A DNA stretch of 64,000 nt, from NCBI RefSeq assembly GCF_002015115.1, contig NZ_MUYA01000008.1, forward strand, positions 136,650 to 200,649, read 5' to 3'. The notes below the pieces were generated by a model. It saw only the letters and a program-made list of their open reading frames with translations. It did not search any database and was not told the DNA's origin. This document shows, piece by piece, positions 54,081 through 64,000 of the stretch; position 1 is the first letter of the stretch, and each line of letters opens with the position of its first letter. Source of the DNA: Haemophilus paracuniculus. Lineage in GTDB: Bacteria > Pseudomonadota > Gammaproteobacteria > Enterobacterales > Pasteurellaceae. The translations under genes were made by a program, and so were the position numbers.

Positions 54081-54860
54081 ATGAAACCAACCAAATTAGC
54101 GACTTTACTACTGACCAGCGTTTTGGCTTTTCAAGCCAGTCAAGGGGTCGCAGCCACTAAGAAAACGACCAGAAAAACTGTTACGAAAAGTGCGGTAGTG
54201 AAAAAAACGGTGGCGAAATCCGCTTCAACCAACAAAAAGGCAAAAACAGAAAAAGCGGACAAAAAAGTCGCCGTTCAACCAAAAACGGTTAAATCGAACA
54301 AAACCGCCAAACAAGCGGTGGCTTTAACGCAAAAATCTCTGCCAAAAGCGAAAACCGTGGCAGCCAAAAAAGCGGAAAAATCCGTGAAAGTGGTGGCAAA
54401 AGTAGCGAACAAGCCACAAATCAGCAAACCGCAAGCCACTAAACAAGCGGTGCGTTCTGAAAAAATTTCAGCCGCCAAATCAGCCAAAGCCACCCAAGCG
54501 AAAGTGTCGTTAAAAGTTGAGAAAAAGGCGGAAAAAGACCCTTATCAAGAGGCAAATCGCCGTTATTTCCAAACGGGGGTAGCGAGCTATTACGCCAATA
54601 TGTTTAACGGTCGCTTAACGGCGAATGGCGAAATTTTCAGCAATAACAAAATGACCGCCGCCCACCGCACCCTGCCGTTCGGCACAATGGTGGAAGTTAT
54701 CAATTTACGCAACGGTCGCAAAGTGATTGTTCGCATTAACGACCGTGGGCCTTACGTTGGCAAGCGTGTGATCGACCTTTCCAAAGTTGCTGCGAGCAAA
54801 ATCGGTATGGTGAGTTCAGGCTTGGCAAAAGTGAAGCTCAATATTTTGAGCAAAAAATAA
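54081..54860 (+). CDS. rlpA: RlpA-type lytic transglycosylase/DPBB protein without SPOR
   Basis: 259 residues from ATG 54081 (GAGAGGA upstream). Signal peptide (MKPTKLATLLLTSVLAFQASQGVAA), then about 130 residues of Lys/Ala/Thr-rich low complexity, then the double-psi beta-barrel: GVASYYANMFNGRLTANGE, AHRTLPFGTMVEVINL and VRINDRGPYVGKRVIDLS with the catalytic His/Asp region. E. coli RlpA ends in a SPOR domain that targets denuded glycan; none is present here and there is no lipobox. The basic linker may take over wall binding. Confidence 0.88.
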   Translation: MKPTKLATLLLTSVLAFQASQGVAATKKTTRKTVTKSAVVKKTVAKSASTNKKAKTEKADKKVAVQPKTVKSNKTAKQAVALTQKSLPKAKTVAAKKAEKSVKVVAKVANKPQISKPQATKQAVRSEKISAAKSAKATQAKVSLKVEKKAEKDPYQEANRRYFQTGVASYYANMFNGRLTANGEIFSNNKMTAAHRTLPFGTMVEVINLRNGRKVIVRINDRGPYVGKRVIDLSKVAASKIGMVSSGLAKVKLNILSKK

Positions 54861-54893
54861 TTTTTATCTCTTACCCATAGGAATATCGGAACA

Positions 54894-56072
54894 ATGAAAA
54901 ACAGCCTTAAATCTCTGAGCCTTGTGGCTCTTGCGGTATCCAGTTTTGCCTATGCCGATGCAGACAAAACGTTCGGCATTGCCGCACCGCAAATCAACGC
55001 CCAAACCTTTATCGTAATGGATTATAACTCTGGCGAAGTGCTGGCGAGTGCGAATGCGGATCAGCGTCAATATCCTGCCAGCTTAACCAAAATGATGACC
55101 AGCTATGTGATTGGCTCGGCAATCAAAGAAGGCAAAATCCGTGAAACGGATATGGTTACGATCAGCGATAACGCGTGGGGCGGCAAGCCAGAGTTGCAAG
55201 GCTCGTCCAAAATGTTCCTTAACAAAGGGCAACAAGTGTCGGTGGCGGATCTCAATCGTGGTATCGTGATTGTATCGGGCAACGATGCTTGTATCGCAAT
55301 GGCGGAACATATCGCAGGCACAGAGGCGAATTTCATCAACAAAATGAACGACTATGTGCAGAAATTCGGCTTGAAAAACACTAATTTCGCTACGGTTCAC
55401 GGCTTAGATAACCCTGACCAATACTCGTCCGCCCGTGATATGGCGATTATTGGCTCACGCATTATCCGTGATTTGCCTGATGAATATAAAATCTATGCGG
55501 AAAAAGAGTTTAGCTTCAACAAAATCAAACAGCCAAACCGCAACGGCTTGTTGTGGGATAAAACCATCAACGTGGACGGAATGAAAACGGGGCATACGGA
55601 CAAAGCAGGTTACAACCTCGTGGCTTCGGCGACCAACGCAAACACCCGCTTGATCTCGGTGGTAATGGGCGTGCCGACAATGAAAGGGCGTGAAGTTGAA
55701 AGCAAAAAATTATTGCAATGGGGCTTTGCTAACTTTGAAACGGTGCAAACCTTGCCAGCCAACAAAAATGTGTCTGAGCAAAGCGTTTACTACGGCGATA
55801 AAAATACAGTTCAACTCGGCTCACTTGACGGTGCTTACGTTACCATTCCAAAAGGCAAAGCAAGCGATTTAAAAGCCCGTTACGAACTTGACCGCAAAAA
55901 CCTCGAAGCCCCGCTCACCCGTGGACAAGTAGTGGGTAAAGTGGTTTACCAACTTGACGGCAAAGACGTAGCAAGCAACAGCTTACAAGTGCTTGAAAAC
56001 GTGGACGAAGCAGGCATCTTCGGCAAAGCGTGGGATTGGATCGCTTTGACCGTGAAGGGGTTGTTTAACTAA
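54894..56072 (+). CDS. dacA: D-alanyl-D-alanine carboxypeptidase (PBP5)
   Basis: Trims the terminal D-Ala of pentapeptides. 392 residues with signal peptide (ending SSFAYA), SLTK (about 64-67), SGN (about 126-128) and KTGH (about 230-233) active-site motifs, a PBP5 C-terminal beta domain and an amphipathic membrane-anchoring helix at the end (AWDWIALTVKGLFN). Follows rlpA and is separated from ybeD by two repeats. Confidence 0.97.
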   Translation: MKNSLKSLSLVALAVSSFAYADADKTFGIAAPQINAQTFIVMDYNSGEVLASANADQRQYPASLTKMMTSYVIGSAIKEGKIRETDMVTISDNAWGGKPELQGSSKMFLNKGQQVSVADLNRGIVIVSGNDACIAMAEHIAGTEANFINKMNDYVQKFGLKNTNFATVHGLDNPDQYSSARDMAIIGSRIIRDLPDEYKIYAEKEFSFNKIKQPNRNGLLWDKTINVDGMKTGHTDKAGYNLVASATNANTRLISVVMGVPTMKGREVESKKLLQWGFANFETVQTLPANKNVSEQSVYYGDKNTVQLGSLDGAYVTIPKGKASDLKARYELDRKNLEAPLTRGQVVGKVVYQLDGKDVASNSLQVLENVDEAGIFGKAWDWIALTVKGLFN

Positions 56073-56110
56073 GTTTTTGTGAGGGCAAGCGGTGGGATTT
56101 TAAAAAATTT

Positions 56111-56218
56111 CCCCCTACCTCGCCTTTGGCGGTACTTCCCCCATAAACGGGGGAAGATCAAATATATCTGCCCCCGCTTGCGAGGGAAGTGGTCGAGCAA
56201 AGCGAGACCGAAGGGGGC
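56111..56218. repeat. Palindromic repeat family A, copy 4
   Basis: 108 bp from CCCCCTACCTCGCC to GAAGGGGGC. Arms CGCC-TTT-GGCG, CTTCCCCC..GGGGGAAG and GGTCGAGC..GCGAGACC. Lies between dacA and ybeD, directly beside the third copy of family C. Confidence 0.8.
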
Positions 56219-56223
56219 AAATA

Positions 56224-56403
56224 CCCCGTCATTTTGCGTTGAGCGGTTGCGTAAAATTTCAAGGGCGATTTGTACTGTTTGAGCCTACGCAGTAGGCGAG
56301 TTTACAAATCGACCGTAGAAATTAGCAACAAGCGAAACAAAAGCAAAATGCTCGGGGTGTGCTTTCTTTTGCTACTTTTCTTTGCACAAGCAAAGAAAAG
56401 TAG
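56224..56403 (-). repeat. Structured repeat family C, copy 3
   Basis: 180 bp, reversed relative to the other two. Read on the minus strand: CTACTTTTCTTTGC / GCAAAGAAAAGTAG hairpin, CATTTTGC / GCAAAATG closing pair, CGATTTGTA / TACAAATCG stem with a GCCTAC-TGC-GTAGGC tip and the TGACGGGG end. With family A copy 4 it fills the 412-bp gap inside the dacA-ybeD interval; a further uptake-sequence variant is at 56437-56454. Confidence 0.85.
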
Positions 56404-56484
56404 ATCTATAAGCGGTAGGATTTTTGAAAATTCCACAAAATCCATCCCCTTGCATTCAACGATAAAGAATAATAAGGAACAATA

Positions 56485-56781
56485 ATGACTGAAAAAACCG
56501 TAAACTTACAAGATCTTCCACAAGCAAAATTAAAAGACCTACTCGAATTTCCGTGCAACTTCACCTTTAAAGTGGTGGGTTCAAACCGCCCTGATTTGGT
56601 GGATGATGTGGTGGTGGTTACCCAAAAATATGCCAAAGGCGACTACAACCCACGCGAGCAAAAAAGCTCGAAAGGCACTTACAATTCCGTCTCTATCGAC
56701 ATCGTGGCGGAAAATATCGAGCAAGTCGAAACCCTCTATACCGAACTTGCCAAAATTGATGGCGTGAGAATGGTGTTGTAA
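56485..56781 (+). CDS. ybeD: YbeD/DUF493 family protein
   Basis: 98-residue small cytoplasmic protein with an ACT/ferredoxin-like fold; conserved [32 protein letters not shown]. Function unknown, but almost always found between dacA and lipB, as here. AAGGAAC upstream. Confidence 0.95.
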   Translation: MTEKTVNLQDLPQAKLKDLLEFPCNFTFKVVGSNRPDLVDDVVVVTQKYAKGDYNPREQKSSKGTYNSVSIDIVAENIEQVETLYTELAKIDGVRMVL

Positions 56782-56800
56782 ACAAGTTGAGGATAAATCT

Positions 56801-57460
56801 ATGACCCCAACCCTGATTATTCGCCAACTTGGTGTGCGAGATTATTTGGAAACGTGGCAGGAAATGCAGGCGTTTACTGATAATCGCACCGCCGAGACCC
56901 CCGATGAGATTTGGCTGGTGCAGCACCCTGCGGTGTTTACGCAGGGGCAGGCGGGCAAGGCGGAACATTTGCTGAATCCGACCGCTATCCCTGTGGTGCA
57001 GTCCGATCGTGGCGGGCAGATTACCTATCACGGACTGGGGCAGCAGATTATGTATGTGCTGATCGACATCAAACGCCATAAGGCGAATGGCAATGATCTG
57101 AATGTGCGAGAGCTGGTGACCGCCCTCGAACAATGCGTCGTGAAAACCCTTGCCGATTATAGGATTGAAGCCTATCCGAAGCCTGACGCCCCAGGGGTTT
57201 ATATCAATGAGAAAAAAATCTGCTCGCTCGGGTTGCGGATTCGCAAAGGCTGTTCCTTTCACGGTTTGGCGTTGAACGTCAAAATGGATTTATCGCCGTT
57301 CCGCAATATCAACCCGTGCGGTTACGCAGGGTTGGAAATGTGTCAGTTGGCGGATTTTATCGAGCCAAATCAAGCGGAATGCGACCTCGTTTCGCCGAAA
57401 TTGATCGCACACTTTACCCAAATTGTCGGTTATAATGCCGAGCAAATCATTAACAAATAG
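56801..57460 (+). CDS. lipB: Octanoyl-[ACP]:protein octanoyltransferase
   Basis: Transfers octanoate from acyl carrier protein to lipoyl domains, the first step of lipoate synthesis. 219 residues. [20 protein letters not shown] (about 67-86), [22 protein letters not shown] with the catalytic Lys, and [11 protein letters not shown] with the acyl-enzyme Cys (CGYAGLEM). Followed within seven bases by lipA. Confidence 0.97.
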   Translation: MTPTLIIRQLGVRDYLETWQEMQAFTDNRTAETPDEIWLVQHPAVFTQGQAGKAEHLLNPTAIPVVQSDRGGQITYHGLGQQIMYVLIDIKRHKANGNDLNVRELVTALEQCVVKTLADYRIEAYPKPDAPGVYINEKKICSLGLRIRKGCSFHGLALNVKMDLSPFRNINPCGYAGLEMCQLADFIEPNQAECDLVSPKLIAHFTQIVGYNAEQIINK

Positions 57461-57467
57461 GTAACAA

Positions 57468-58430
57468 ATGGCAGAACCTTTCAAAATGGAACGTGGCGTC
57501 AAATATCGTGATGCCGCCAAAACCTCAATTATCCCTGTAAAAAATATCGATCCCAATCAGGAAATTTTGAAAAAGCCTGAATGGATGAAAATCAAATTGC
57601 CCGCGAGTTCGGCAAAAATCGAAAGTATCAAAAACGGAATGAGACGACACGGCTTGCACTCTGTGTGCGAGGAAGCCTCTTGCCCGAATTTGCACGAATG
57701 TTTTAACCACGGCACCGCCACTTTTATGATTTTAGGGGCGATCTGCACCCGCCGCTGCCCGTTCTGCGATGTGGCTCACGGCAAGCCGTTACCGCCTGAC
57801 CCAGACGAGCCACGCAAATTAGCGGAAACCATTCAAGATATGAAATTGAAATATGTGGTGATCACTTCGGTGGATCGTGATGATTTGCCTGACCGTGGGG
57901 CGGAGCATTTTGCCGAGTGCGTGCGTGAAATCCGAGCGTTAAATCCGAATATCAAAATCGAAATTCTCGTGCCAGATTTCCGCGGACGCATTGAGCAAGC
58001 GTTAGAAAAATTGCGTGAAAATCCGCCTGATGTGTTTAACCACAACCTCGAAAACGTGCCACGCCTCTACCGTGAAATTCGCCCAGGGGCGGATTATCAC
58101 TGGTCGCTGAAATTGCTCAAAGATTTCAAGGCGATGTTCCCAGAGATTCCAACCAAATCGGGGATTATGGTCGGCTTGGGCGAGACCAACGAGGAAATTT
58201 TGGAAGTGATGCAAGATTTACGTGATCACGGCGTAACAATGCTGACCCTCGGGCAGTATCTGCAACCGAGCCGCCACCATTTGCCTGTCGCTCGCTATGT
58301 GCCACCAGAGGAATTTGATATGTTCCGTGATAAGGCTCACGAAATGGGCTTCGAGCACGCAGCTTGCGGCCCGTTCGTCCGTTCTTCTTACCACGCCGAC
58401 TTGCAAGCAAGCGGTGGCTTAGTGAAATAA
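57468..58430 (+). CDS. lipA: Lipoyl synthase
   Basis: Radical-SAM enzyme inserting two sulfurs into octanoyl domains. 320 residues. Auxiliary cluster [12 protein letters not shown] (C-X4-C-X5-C), SAM cluster CTRRCPFC (C-X3-C-X2-C) and the conserved RSSYHA near the C-terminus that ligates the auxiliary cluster. Ends the rsfS-lipA cluster. Confidence 0.98.
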   Translation: MAEPFKMERGVKYRDAAKTSIIPVKNIDPNQEILKKPEWMKIKLPASSAKIESIKNGMRRHGLHSVCEEASCPNLHECFNHGTATFMILGAICTRRCPFCDVAHGKPLPPDPDEPRKLAETIQDMKLKYVVITSVDRDDLPDRGAEHFAECVREIRALNPNIKIEILVPDFRGRIEQALEKLRENPPDVFNHNLENVPRLYREIRPGADYHWSLKLLKDFKAMFPEIPTKSGIMVGLGETNEEILEVMQDLRDHGVTMLTLGQYLQPSRHHLPVARYVPPEEFDMFRDKAHEMGFEHAACGPFVRSSYHADLQASGGLVK

Positions 58431-58437
58431 TTTTGAG

Positions 58438-58468
58438 AATCCTACCCCTTGCGGTGGGATTTTTTTTA
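58438..58468 (+). terminator. Terminator after lipA made of an uptake-sequence variant
   Basis: AATCCTACC and GGTGGGATT pair around CCTTGC and are followed by eight T. Confidence 0.75.
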
Positions 58469-58496
58469 ACCCTTTAAATTGAAAGAGGAAAGTCAA

Positions 58497-59792
58497 ATGA
58501 TTACACGCCGAGAATTGATGTTAATCGGGGCTGGGGCGGCGATTGCCGTGAGCCTGCCAGCGTGGGCGGTTGGTTCAGCCACTGCCGAACGAGCCACGGC
58601 AATCACGCAGGTGTTTGAGGACGGCATTCGCCTCACGGCGGTGGCGATTGAGTTTAACGCCGAAGTGAATGCCTTGCAGTTTGCCAAAAGTGATTTTAGG
58701 GTGGAAGGTCGCACCATTACTGACTTGTTCGTCAGCCAATCGGCGAGCTTGACCCCTGCGGAAAGCGGTCGTTTTGTGATTTTATCCCTTTCAGCGGATG
58801 AGCCGAATTTGTCCCTTTCCAGCGAAATTCCAATGGCAAATGCGACCGTCAAACAGCAAAAACCGAATGAAAAGGGCAAGGGCAAACCTTGGGTGGCGGG
58901 GGATAAACCTGCGACCAACCTCGTGTTTGCCACCCCCACCGCACAGGTGCAAGTGAATGGCAAAACGTTGGAAACCTCGGTAGTGAATAATCTGATTGTG
59001 GACGATTTCCAACAGCTTACTTTTGACGACCCTCGCACAGGCAAAACCTTGCGTTACAATCTCTATGTGCCTAAAAATCAAAGCCAGCCGTTGCCGTTGG
59101 TGCTGTTTATGCACGATGCAGGTGTAACCAGCGAATATCATCGAGCCACCCTAATGCAAGGCTTGGGGGCGGTGATTTGGGCTGACCCTGCGGAACAGGC
59201 GAAACGCCCTTGTTTTGTGCTTGCCCCACAATATGATGAAATCATTGTGGACGACAAATCGCAAGCCTCGCCGATGTTGGACACCACCATTCATTTGATT
59301 GAGGAATTGACTAAAAAATACCCAATCGACACCAGCCGCCTTTACGCCACGGGGCAGTCGGGTGGCTGTATGATGTCGATTGCGATGAATATCAAATATC
59401 CTGATCTGTTTGCCGCAAGTTATTTGGTGGCAGGGCAGTGGTCGCCGGATTTGGTCGCACCGTTGGCGAAGAAAAAGCTGTGGATTATGGTTTCAATGGA
59501 CGACTTGGGGGCGTTCCCTGGGGAAAACCGCATTACCGAGCGATTGGAAAAAGAGGGGGCGAAAATTAGCCGAGCGATCTGGAACGGCACTTGGGACAGC
59601 GAGCAATATCGCTTTGCCTACGACAAAATCCGATCTGAACAAAGCCCAATTAACTACACCGTATTCGATAAAGAAACGGTATTTCTGCCCACTTCCGACC
59701 GCAAAGGGGCGAGTGGACACCGCAATACTTGGCGAATCGCCTACTCAATCGAACCGATTCGAGAGTGGTTGTTCGAGCAATCTAAGGGTTAG
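58497..59792 (+). CDS. Tat-exported esterase/PHB-depolymerase-like alpha/beta hydrolase
   Basis: 431 residues from ATG 58497 (AGAGGA upstream). The start MITRRELMLIGAGAAIAVSLPAWA is a twin-arginine signal, so a folded periplasmic protein is expected. Residues 40-160 form a beta-rich N-terminal domain; the hydrolase domain begins near 175. Catalytic triad candidates: Ser288 in GQSGG, Asp335 or Asp336 in MVSMDDLGAF and His408 in GHRNTW. The fold resembles polyhydroxybutyrate depolymerases and feruloyl/siderophore esterases; substrate unknown. Single gene between lipA and atpI. Confidence 0.8.
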   Translation: MITRRELMLIGAGAAIAVSLPAWAVGSATAERATAITQVFEDGIRLTAVAIEFNAEVNALQFAKSDFRVEGRTITDLFVSQSASLTPAESGRFVILSLSADEPNLSLSSEIPMANATVKQQKPNEKGKGKPWVAGDKPATNLVFATPTAQVQVNGKTLETSVVNNLIVDDFQQLTFDDPRTGKTLRYNLYVPKNQSQPLPLVLFMHDAGVTSEYHRATLMQGLGAVIWADPAEQAKRPCFVLAPQYDEIIVDDKSQASPMLDTTIHLIEELTKKYPIDTSRLYATGQSGGCMMSIAMNIKYPDLFAASYLVAGQWSPDLVAPLAKKKLWIMVSMDDLGAFPGENRITERLEKEGAKISRAIWNGTWDSEQYRFAYDKIRSEQSPINYTVFDKETVFLPTSDRKGASGHRNTWRIAYSIEPIREWLFEQSKG

Positions 59793-59847
59793 TGCAAGCG
59801 GTGGCTTTCGCAAAAATTTTGCAAAATTGACAAAATTGTAAGCAAAT

Positions 59848-59895
59848 AGTCAGGATCGAGATCAAAAAAATCAAATCGCCTGACTGTTTTTGTTT
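59848..59895 (+). terminator. Possible terminator after the esterase gene
   Basis: AGTCAGG (59848-59854) pairs with CCTGACT (59879-59885) over a 24-base loop, followed by a T-rich run. Weaker than others because of the long loop. Confidence 0.5.
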
Positions 59896-59922
59896 TTTGG
59901 GTTTTTACATTTGCTTGAAAAA

Positions 59923-60016
59923 TGTGATTTTTTTCACGTTTTTATAACAAAGTTGCGATCTAATGCCGTTTTTTATGGCGTGATTAGTTTAAAAGTCAAG
60001 ATTTGTAAGGTATAAT
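59923..60016 (+). promoter_or_regulatory. atp operon promoter with CRP-like site
   Basis: TTTAAA (59988-59993) and TATAAT (60011-60016) with a 17-base spacer give a start near 60023. TGTGA-N6-TCACG at 59923-59938 is one base from the CRP core TGTGA-N6-TCACA, centred at about -92.5, a class I spacing. Confidence 0.5.
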
Positions 60017-60071
60017 TCGCCCCAATTTTTGTTGGTTTTACAGTGGAAATTCCACATTTTTTACGGGGATT

Positions 60072-60470
60072 ATGATGTCTGCTGTAATCAATAAAGCAAA
60101 ACAGCAATATCGTTACGCATTACGGTTAGAAATGATTTTTCTCGTGTTGCTGGCGTGTGTGGGTTTTGTCTGGCAATGGCAAATTGCACTTTCTCTTTGG
60201 TTGGGAAGTTTGGCGAGTTTTTTGCCCCATTGCTTGTTTACATATTGGATTTTCTTTCGACAATCTGCAAAAAATCAGTCGAAAATGACCGCTTTTTATC
60301 GGGCGGAAGGGCTGAAATGGCTTTTGACGATTGGGCTGATTGTGGCGATTTTTAAAGGTGTGCCGCAGCTTCATTTTATCGCTTTTTTCGTGGGCTACTT
60401 TTTTGCGTTATTGTTGAATATTACGTTGCCGATCTTTTTGCAAGCCAAAAATCGTGCAAGGGATAATTAA
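60072..60470 (+). CDS. atpI: ATP synthase protein I
   Basis: 132-residue membrane protein with four helices, the non-essential assembly factor for the c-ring that opens atp operons. Conserved RAEGLKWLLTIGLIVAIF. Two ATG codons (60072, 60075) are possible after TACGGGGATT. First gene of atpIBEFHA. Confidence 0.93.
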   Translation: MMSAVINKAKQQYRYALRLEMIFLVLLACVGFVWQWQIALSLWLGSLASFLPHCLFTYWIFFRQSAKNQSKMTAFYRAEGLKWLLTIGLIVAIFKGVPQLHFIAFFVGYFFALLLNITLPIFLQAKNRARDN

Positions 60471-60496
60471 AATTTCTTTTAAATTCAAAAGGATAG

Positions 60497-61288
<792 letters not shown>

Positions 61289-61432
61289 GCAAACATCGCT
61301 TTCAATCAGTTTTGTGAACGAAAGCAAAGGTGCAAGCGGTCGGTTTGGCGAAAATTTTTGCGAATCTCACCGCTTGTATTTGAGATTTAACCTTTTTTAT
61401 CAACCTAGCCTTTGGCTAATCCTTCAACCTAA

Positions 61433-61699
<267 letters not shown>

Positions 61700-61759
61700 G
61701 TCGGGCTTTCGTTTTAATCGTTATTCAATGAATAACTTAACCGACTTTGAGGAGGCGTT

Positions 61760-62230
61760 GTGAATTTAAATGCAACACTAATTGGTCAGCTGATTGCGTT
61801 CGCCCTATTTGTGGCGTTCTGTATGAAATATGTCTGGCCACCGCTGATTAAGGCGATTGAAGATCGTCAGAAAAGCATTGCAGACGCTTTGGCGAGTGCT
61901 GAAAAAGCAAAACAGGAACAAGCGGACACGAAAGCATTGGTTGAGCAAGAGCTTGCCAAAGCGAAAGAGGAAGCACAAAAAATCATTGATTTGGCAACTA
62001 AACGCCGTAATGAGATTTTGGATTCTGTTCAAGCGGAAGCGGAAGCAGAAAGAGCGAGAATTATTGAGCAAGGTTATGCCGAAGTGGAAAGTGAGCGTAA
62101 ACGTGTTCAAGAAGAATTGCGTCAAAAAGTGGCAGCATTGGCAGTGGCTGGTGCTGAGAAAATTGTGGGTCGTTCTGTCGATGCAGCGGCAAACAATGAC
62201 ATTATTGATAAGCTAGTTGCAGAACTATAA
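61760..62230 (+). CDS. atpF: F1Fo ATP synthase subunit b
   Basis: 156-residue peripheral-stalk subunit, GTG start at 61760 with GGAGG upstream. One N-terminal membrane helix ([31 protein letters not shown]), then a long charged coiled coil. Full length. Confidence 0.97.
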   Translation: MNLNATLIGQLIAFALFVAFCMKYVWPPLIKAIEDRQKSIADALASAEKAKQEQADTKALVEQELAKAKEEAQKIIDLATKRRNEILDSVQAEAEAERARIIEQGYAEVESERKRVQEELRQKVAALAVAGAEKIVGRSVDAAANNDIIDKLVAEL

Positions 62231-62243
62231 TAAGGTGGGGCAG

Positions 62244-62777
62244 ATGTCAGAACTAAGTACAGTAGCTCGCCCCTACGCTAAAGCAGCTTTTGATTTTGCT
62301 TTAGAACAGCGTCAGTTGGATAAATGGCAGGCGATGTTGCAATTCTCGGCGTTAGTGGCAGAGAATGAGCAAGTGGCTGATTACATCAGTTCCAGCCTTG
62401 CTTCAACACAAATTGCGGATACTTTTGTCGGCATTTGTGGCGATCAACTTGATGAATATGGGCAAAATTTCATTCGTATAATGGCTGAAAATAAACGCTT
62501 AGCGGCGTTACCTTCGGTGTTAGAAGCCTTTCTTGAATTGCGTGCCGATCACGAAGCCGTGAAAGAGGTGGAAGTGATTTCAGCACAAGAATTAAGTGAA
62601 GCACAACAAACCAAAATCGCCACTGCGATGGAAAAGCGACTTAATTGCAAAGTGCGTATTGTGTCCAAAATTGACAGTAGCCTCTTGGCTGGCGTGATGA
62701 TTCGCTATGATGATACTGTGATTGACGGCAGTAGCCGTGGACAGCTAAACCGTTTGGCAACTGAGTTGAGCTTGTAA
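62244..62777 (+). CDS. atpH: F1Fo ATP synthase subunit delta
   Basis: 177 residues from ATG 62244 (AAGGTGGGG upstream). Joins the b stalk to the top of F1. N-terminal helical domain [18 protein letters not shown] and the C-terminal signature [26 protein letters not shown]. Confidence 0.96.
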   Translation: MSELSTVARPYAKAAFDFALEQRQLDKWQAMLQFSALVAENEQVADYISSSLASTQIADTFVGICGDQLDEYGQNFIRIMAENKRLAALPSVLEAFLELRADHEAVKEVEVISAQELSEAQQTKIATAMEKRLNCKVRIVSKIDSSLLAGVMIRYDDTVIDGSSRGQLNRLATELSL

Positions 62778-62790
62778 GAGGAATAAGAAA

Positions 62791-64000
62791 ATGCAACTAA
62801 ATTCAACAGAAATTAGTGAATTGATTAAAAAACGTATTGCCCAGTTTAATGTGGTGAGCGAAGCTCAAAGCACAGGGACAATCGTTTCGGTAAGCGACGG
62901 GGTTATTCGTATCCACGGCTTATCCGATGTAATGCAAGGGGAAATGATTGCATTACCAGGCAATCGTTATGCGATTGCGTTGAACTTAGAAAGAGATTCA
63001 GTCGGTGCGGTAGTAATGGGGCCTTACGCAGATTTAGCGGAAGGTATGGAAGTGAAATGCACAGGGCGTATTCTTGAAGTGCCAGTGGGCCGTGGCTTGT
63101 TAGGTCGTGTGGTGAACACCCTCGGTCAGCCAATTGACGGCAAAGGCGAAATCCAAAACGATGGCTTCTCGCCAGTGGAAGTGATCGCCCCTGGTGTTAT
63201 CGACCGTCAATCGGTGGATCAACCTGTTCAAACAGGTTATAAAGCGGTGGACTCAATGGTGCCAATCGGTCGTGGTCAGCGTGAGTTGATTATCGGCGAC
63301 CGTCAAACAGGTAAAACAGCACTTGCGATCGACGCGATCATCAACCAACGTGATTCAGGCATCAAATGTATCTATGTGGCGATCGGTCAGAAAGCCTCAA
63401 CCATTTCAAACGTAGTGCGTAAATTAGAAGAACACGGTGCGTTACAAAATACGATCGTGGTGGTGGCGTCAGCGTCAGAATCGGCGGCGTTACAATACCT
63501 TGCCCCTTATGCAGGTTGTGCAATGGGCGAATATTTCCGTGATCGTGGTGAAGATGCGTTAATCGTTTACGATGATTTATCCAAACAAGCGGTGGCTTAC
63601 CGTCAAATTTCATTACTTTTACGCCGTCCACCAGGTCGTGAAGCCTTCCCTGGTGATGTGTTCTATCTACACTCACGCTTACTTGAACGTGCTTCTCGTG
63701 TAAATGCCGACTATGTTGAGCGTTTCACCAAAGGTGCGGTGAAAGGTCAAACAGGTTCTTTGACCGCGTTACCGATCATCGAAACCCAAGCGGGCGATGT
63801 TTCGGCGTTCGTTCCAACCAACGTAATCTCGATTACCGACGGTCAGATCTTCTTAGAATCAGGCTTGTTCAATGCGGGTATTCGCCCTGCGGTAAACCCA
63901 GGTATCTCGGTTTCTCGTGTGGGTGGTGCGGCACAAACTAAGGTTGTAAAGAAAATGTCGGGTGGTATCCGTACCGCATTGGCACAATACCGTGAATTAG
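62791..64000 (+). CDS. atpA: F1 ATP synthase subunit alpha (3' end beyond window)
   Basis: Non-catalytic nucleotide-binding subunit of F1. 403 codons are in the window; the full family length is about 513. Walker A GDRQTGKT (169-176), the [30 protein letters not shown] segment and the SRLLERA region are intact. The reading frame is open to the last base. Confidence 0.97.
   Translation, partial: MQLNSTEISELIKKRIAQFNVVSEAQSTGTIVSVSDGVIRIHGLSDVMQGEMIALPGNRYAIALNLERDSVGAVVMGPYADLAEGMEVKCTGRILEVPVGRGLLGRVVNTLGQPIDGKGEIQNDGFSPVEVIAPGVIDRQSVDQPVQTGYKAVDSMVPIGRGQRELIIGDRQTGKTALAIDAIINQRDSGIKCIYVAIGQKASTISNVVRKLEEHGALQNTIVVVASASESAALQYLAPYAGCAMGEYFRDRGEDALIVYDDLSKQAVAYRQISLLLRRPPGREAFPGDVFYLHSRLLERASRVNADYVERFTKGAVKGQTGSLTALPIIETQAGDVSAFVPTNVISITDGQIFLESGLFNAGIRPAVNPGISVSRVGGAAQTKVVKKMSGGIRTALAQYREL

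Overview
The window is a chromosomal segment of a gammaproteobacterium of the family Pasteurellaceae. The evidence is the dense scatter of the Actinobacillus pleuropneumoniae-type DNA uptake sequence core (ACAAGCGGTC and its reverse complement), often as inverted pairs that act as terminators, together with Haemophilus-like gene sets: periplasmic nitrate reductase in napFDAGHBC order, the vapXD toxin-antitoxin pair, a yia TRAP cluster and a ferredoxin-less YjjW. I see no prophage, insertion sequence or CRISPR. The GC content looks higher than in the best known members of this clade, so I do not name a genus.

Layout. 1-8704: end-truncated putP, mioC, then a complete 2,3-diketo-L-gulonate cluster (lyxK, yiaO, yiaN, yiaM, yiaL, yiaK and the divergent regulator yiaJ). 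8705-9093: the chromosomal replication origin oriC, with DnaA boxes, AT-rich 13-mer-like repeats and 17 GATC sites. 9094-14649: mnmG, rsmG, anmK, vapXD, murQ. 14808-30592: murJ, rpsT, glmS and a DeoR-type regulator, ychJ, a polar amino-acid ABC transporter, mscL, trkH-hemG, a large DUF937-OmpA membrane protein, an unannotated 23-residue hydrophobic ORF with its own promoter and terminator, hslVU. 30784-43167: yjjI-yjjW glycyl-radical system, eptA, an LPS-kinase-like protein, sfsA, a VOC protein, a Phd-PIN toxin-antitoxin pair, mutY-yggX-mltC, tRNA-Phe and tRNA-Asn, two small lipoproteins behind a poly-T promoter, ffh. 43315-49672: the nap operon behind an FNR-type promoter. 50166-58430: the cell-shape and lipoate cluster rsfS-rlmH-mrdA-mrdB-rlpA-dacA-ybeD-lipB-lipA. 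58497-59792: a Tat-exported esterase. 60072-64000: atpIBEFHA, with atpA cut by the window edge.

How the genes fit together. The ancestral block mioC-oriC-mnmG-rsmG-atp is recognisable but broken: about 7 kb of yia genes sit between mioC and oriC, and about 48 kb separates rsmG from atpI. Peptidoglycan metabolism recurs (anmK, murQ, murJ, glmS, mltC, mrdA, mrdB, rlpA, dacA), as do respiration and energy genes (nap, atp).

The most unusual content is non-coding. Three families of dispersed palindromic repeats lie in intergenic gaps, several inside operons (hslV-hslU, napA-napG, the ABC transporter, dacA-ybeD and possibly regulator-glmS). Copies differ by compensatory changes in their stems, so structure rather than sequence is conserved. 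Other points are a promoter whose -35/-10 spacer is a 12-T tract, a perfect CRP-S (competence-type) site at about -41.5 of yjjI, and a possible type I toxin-like locus.
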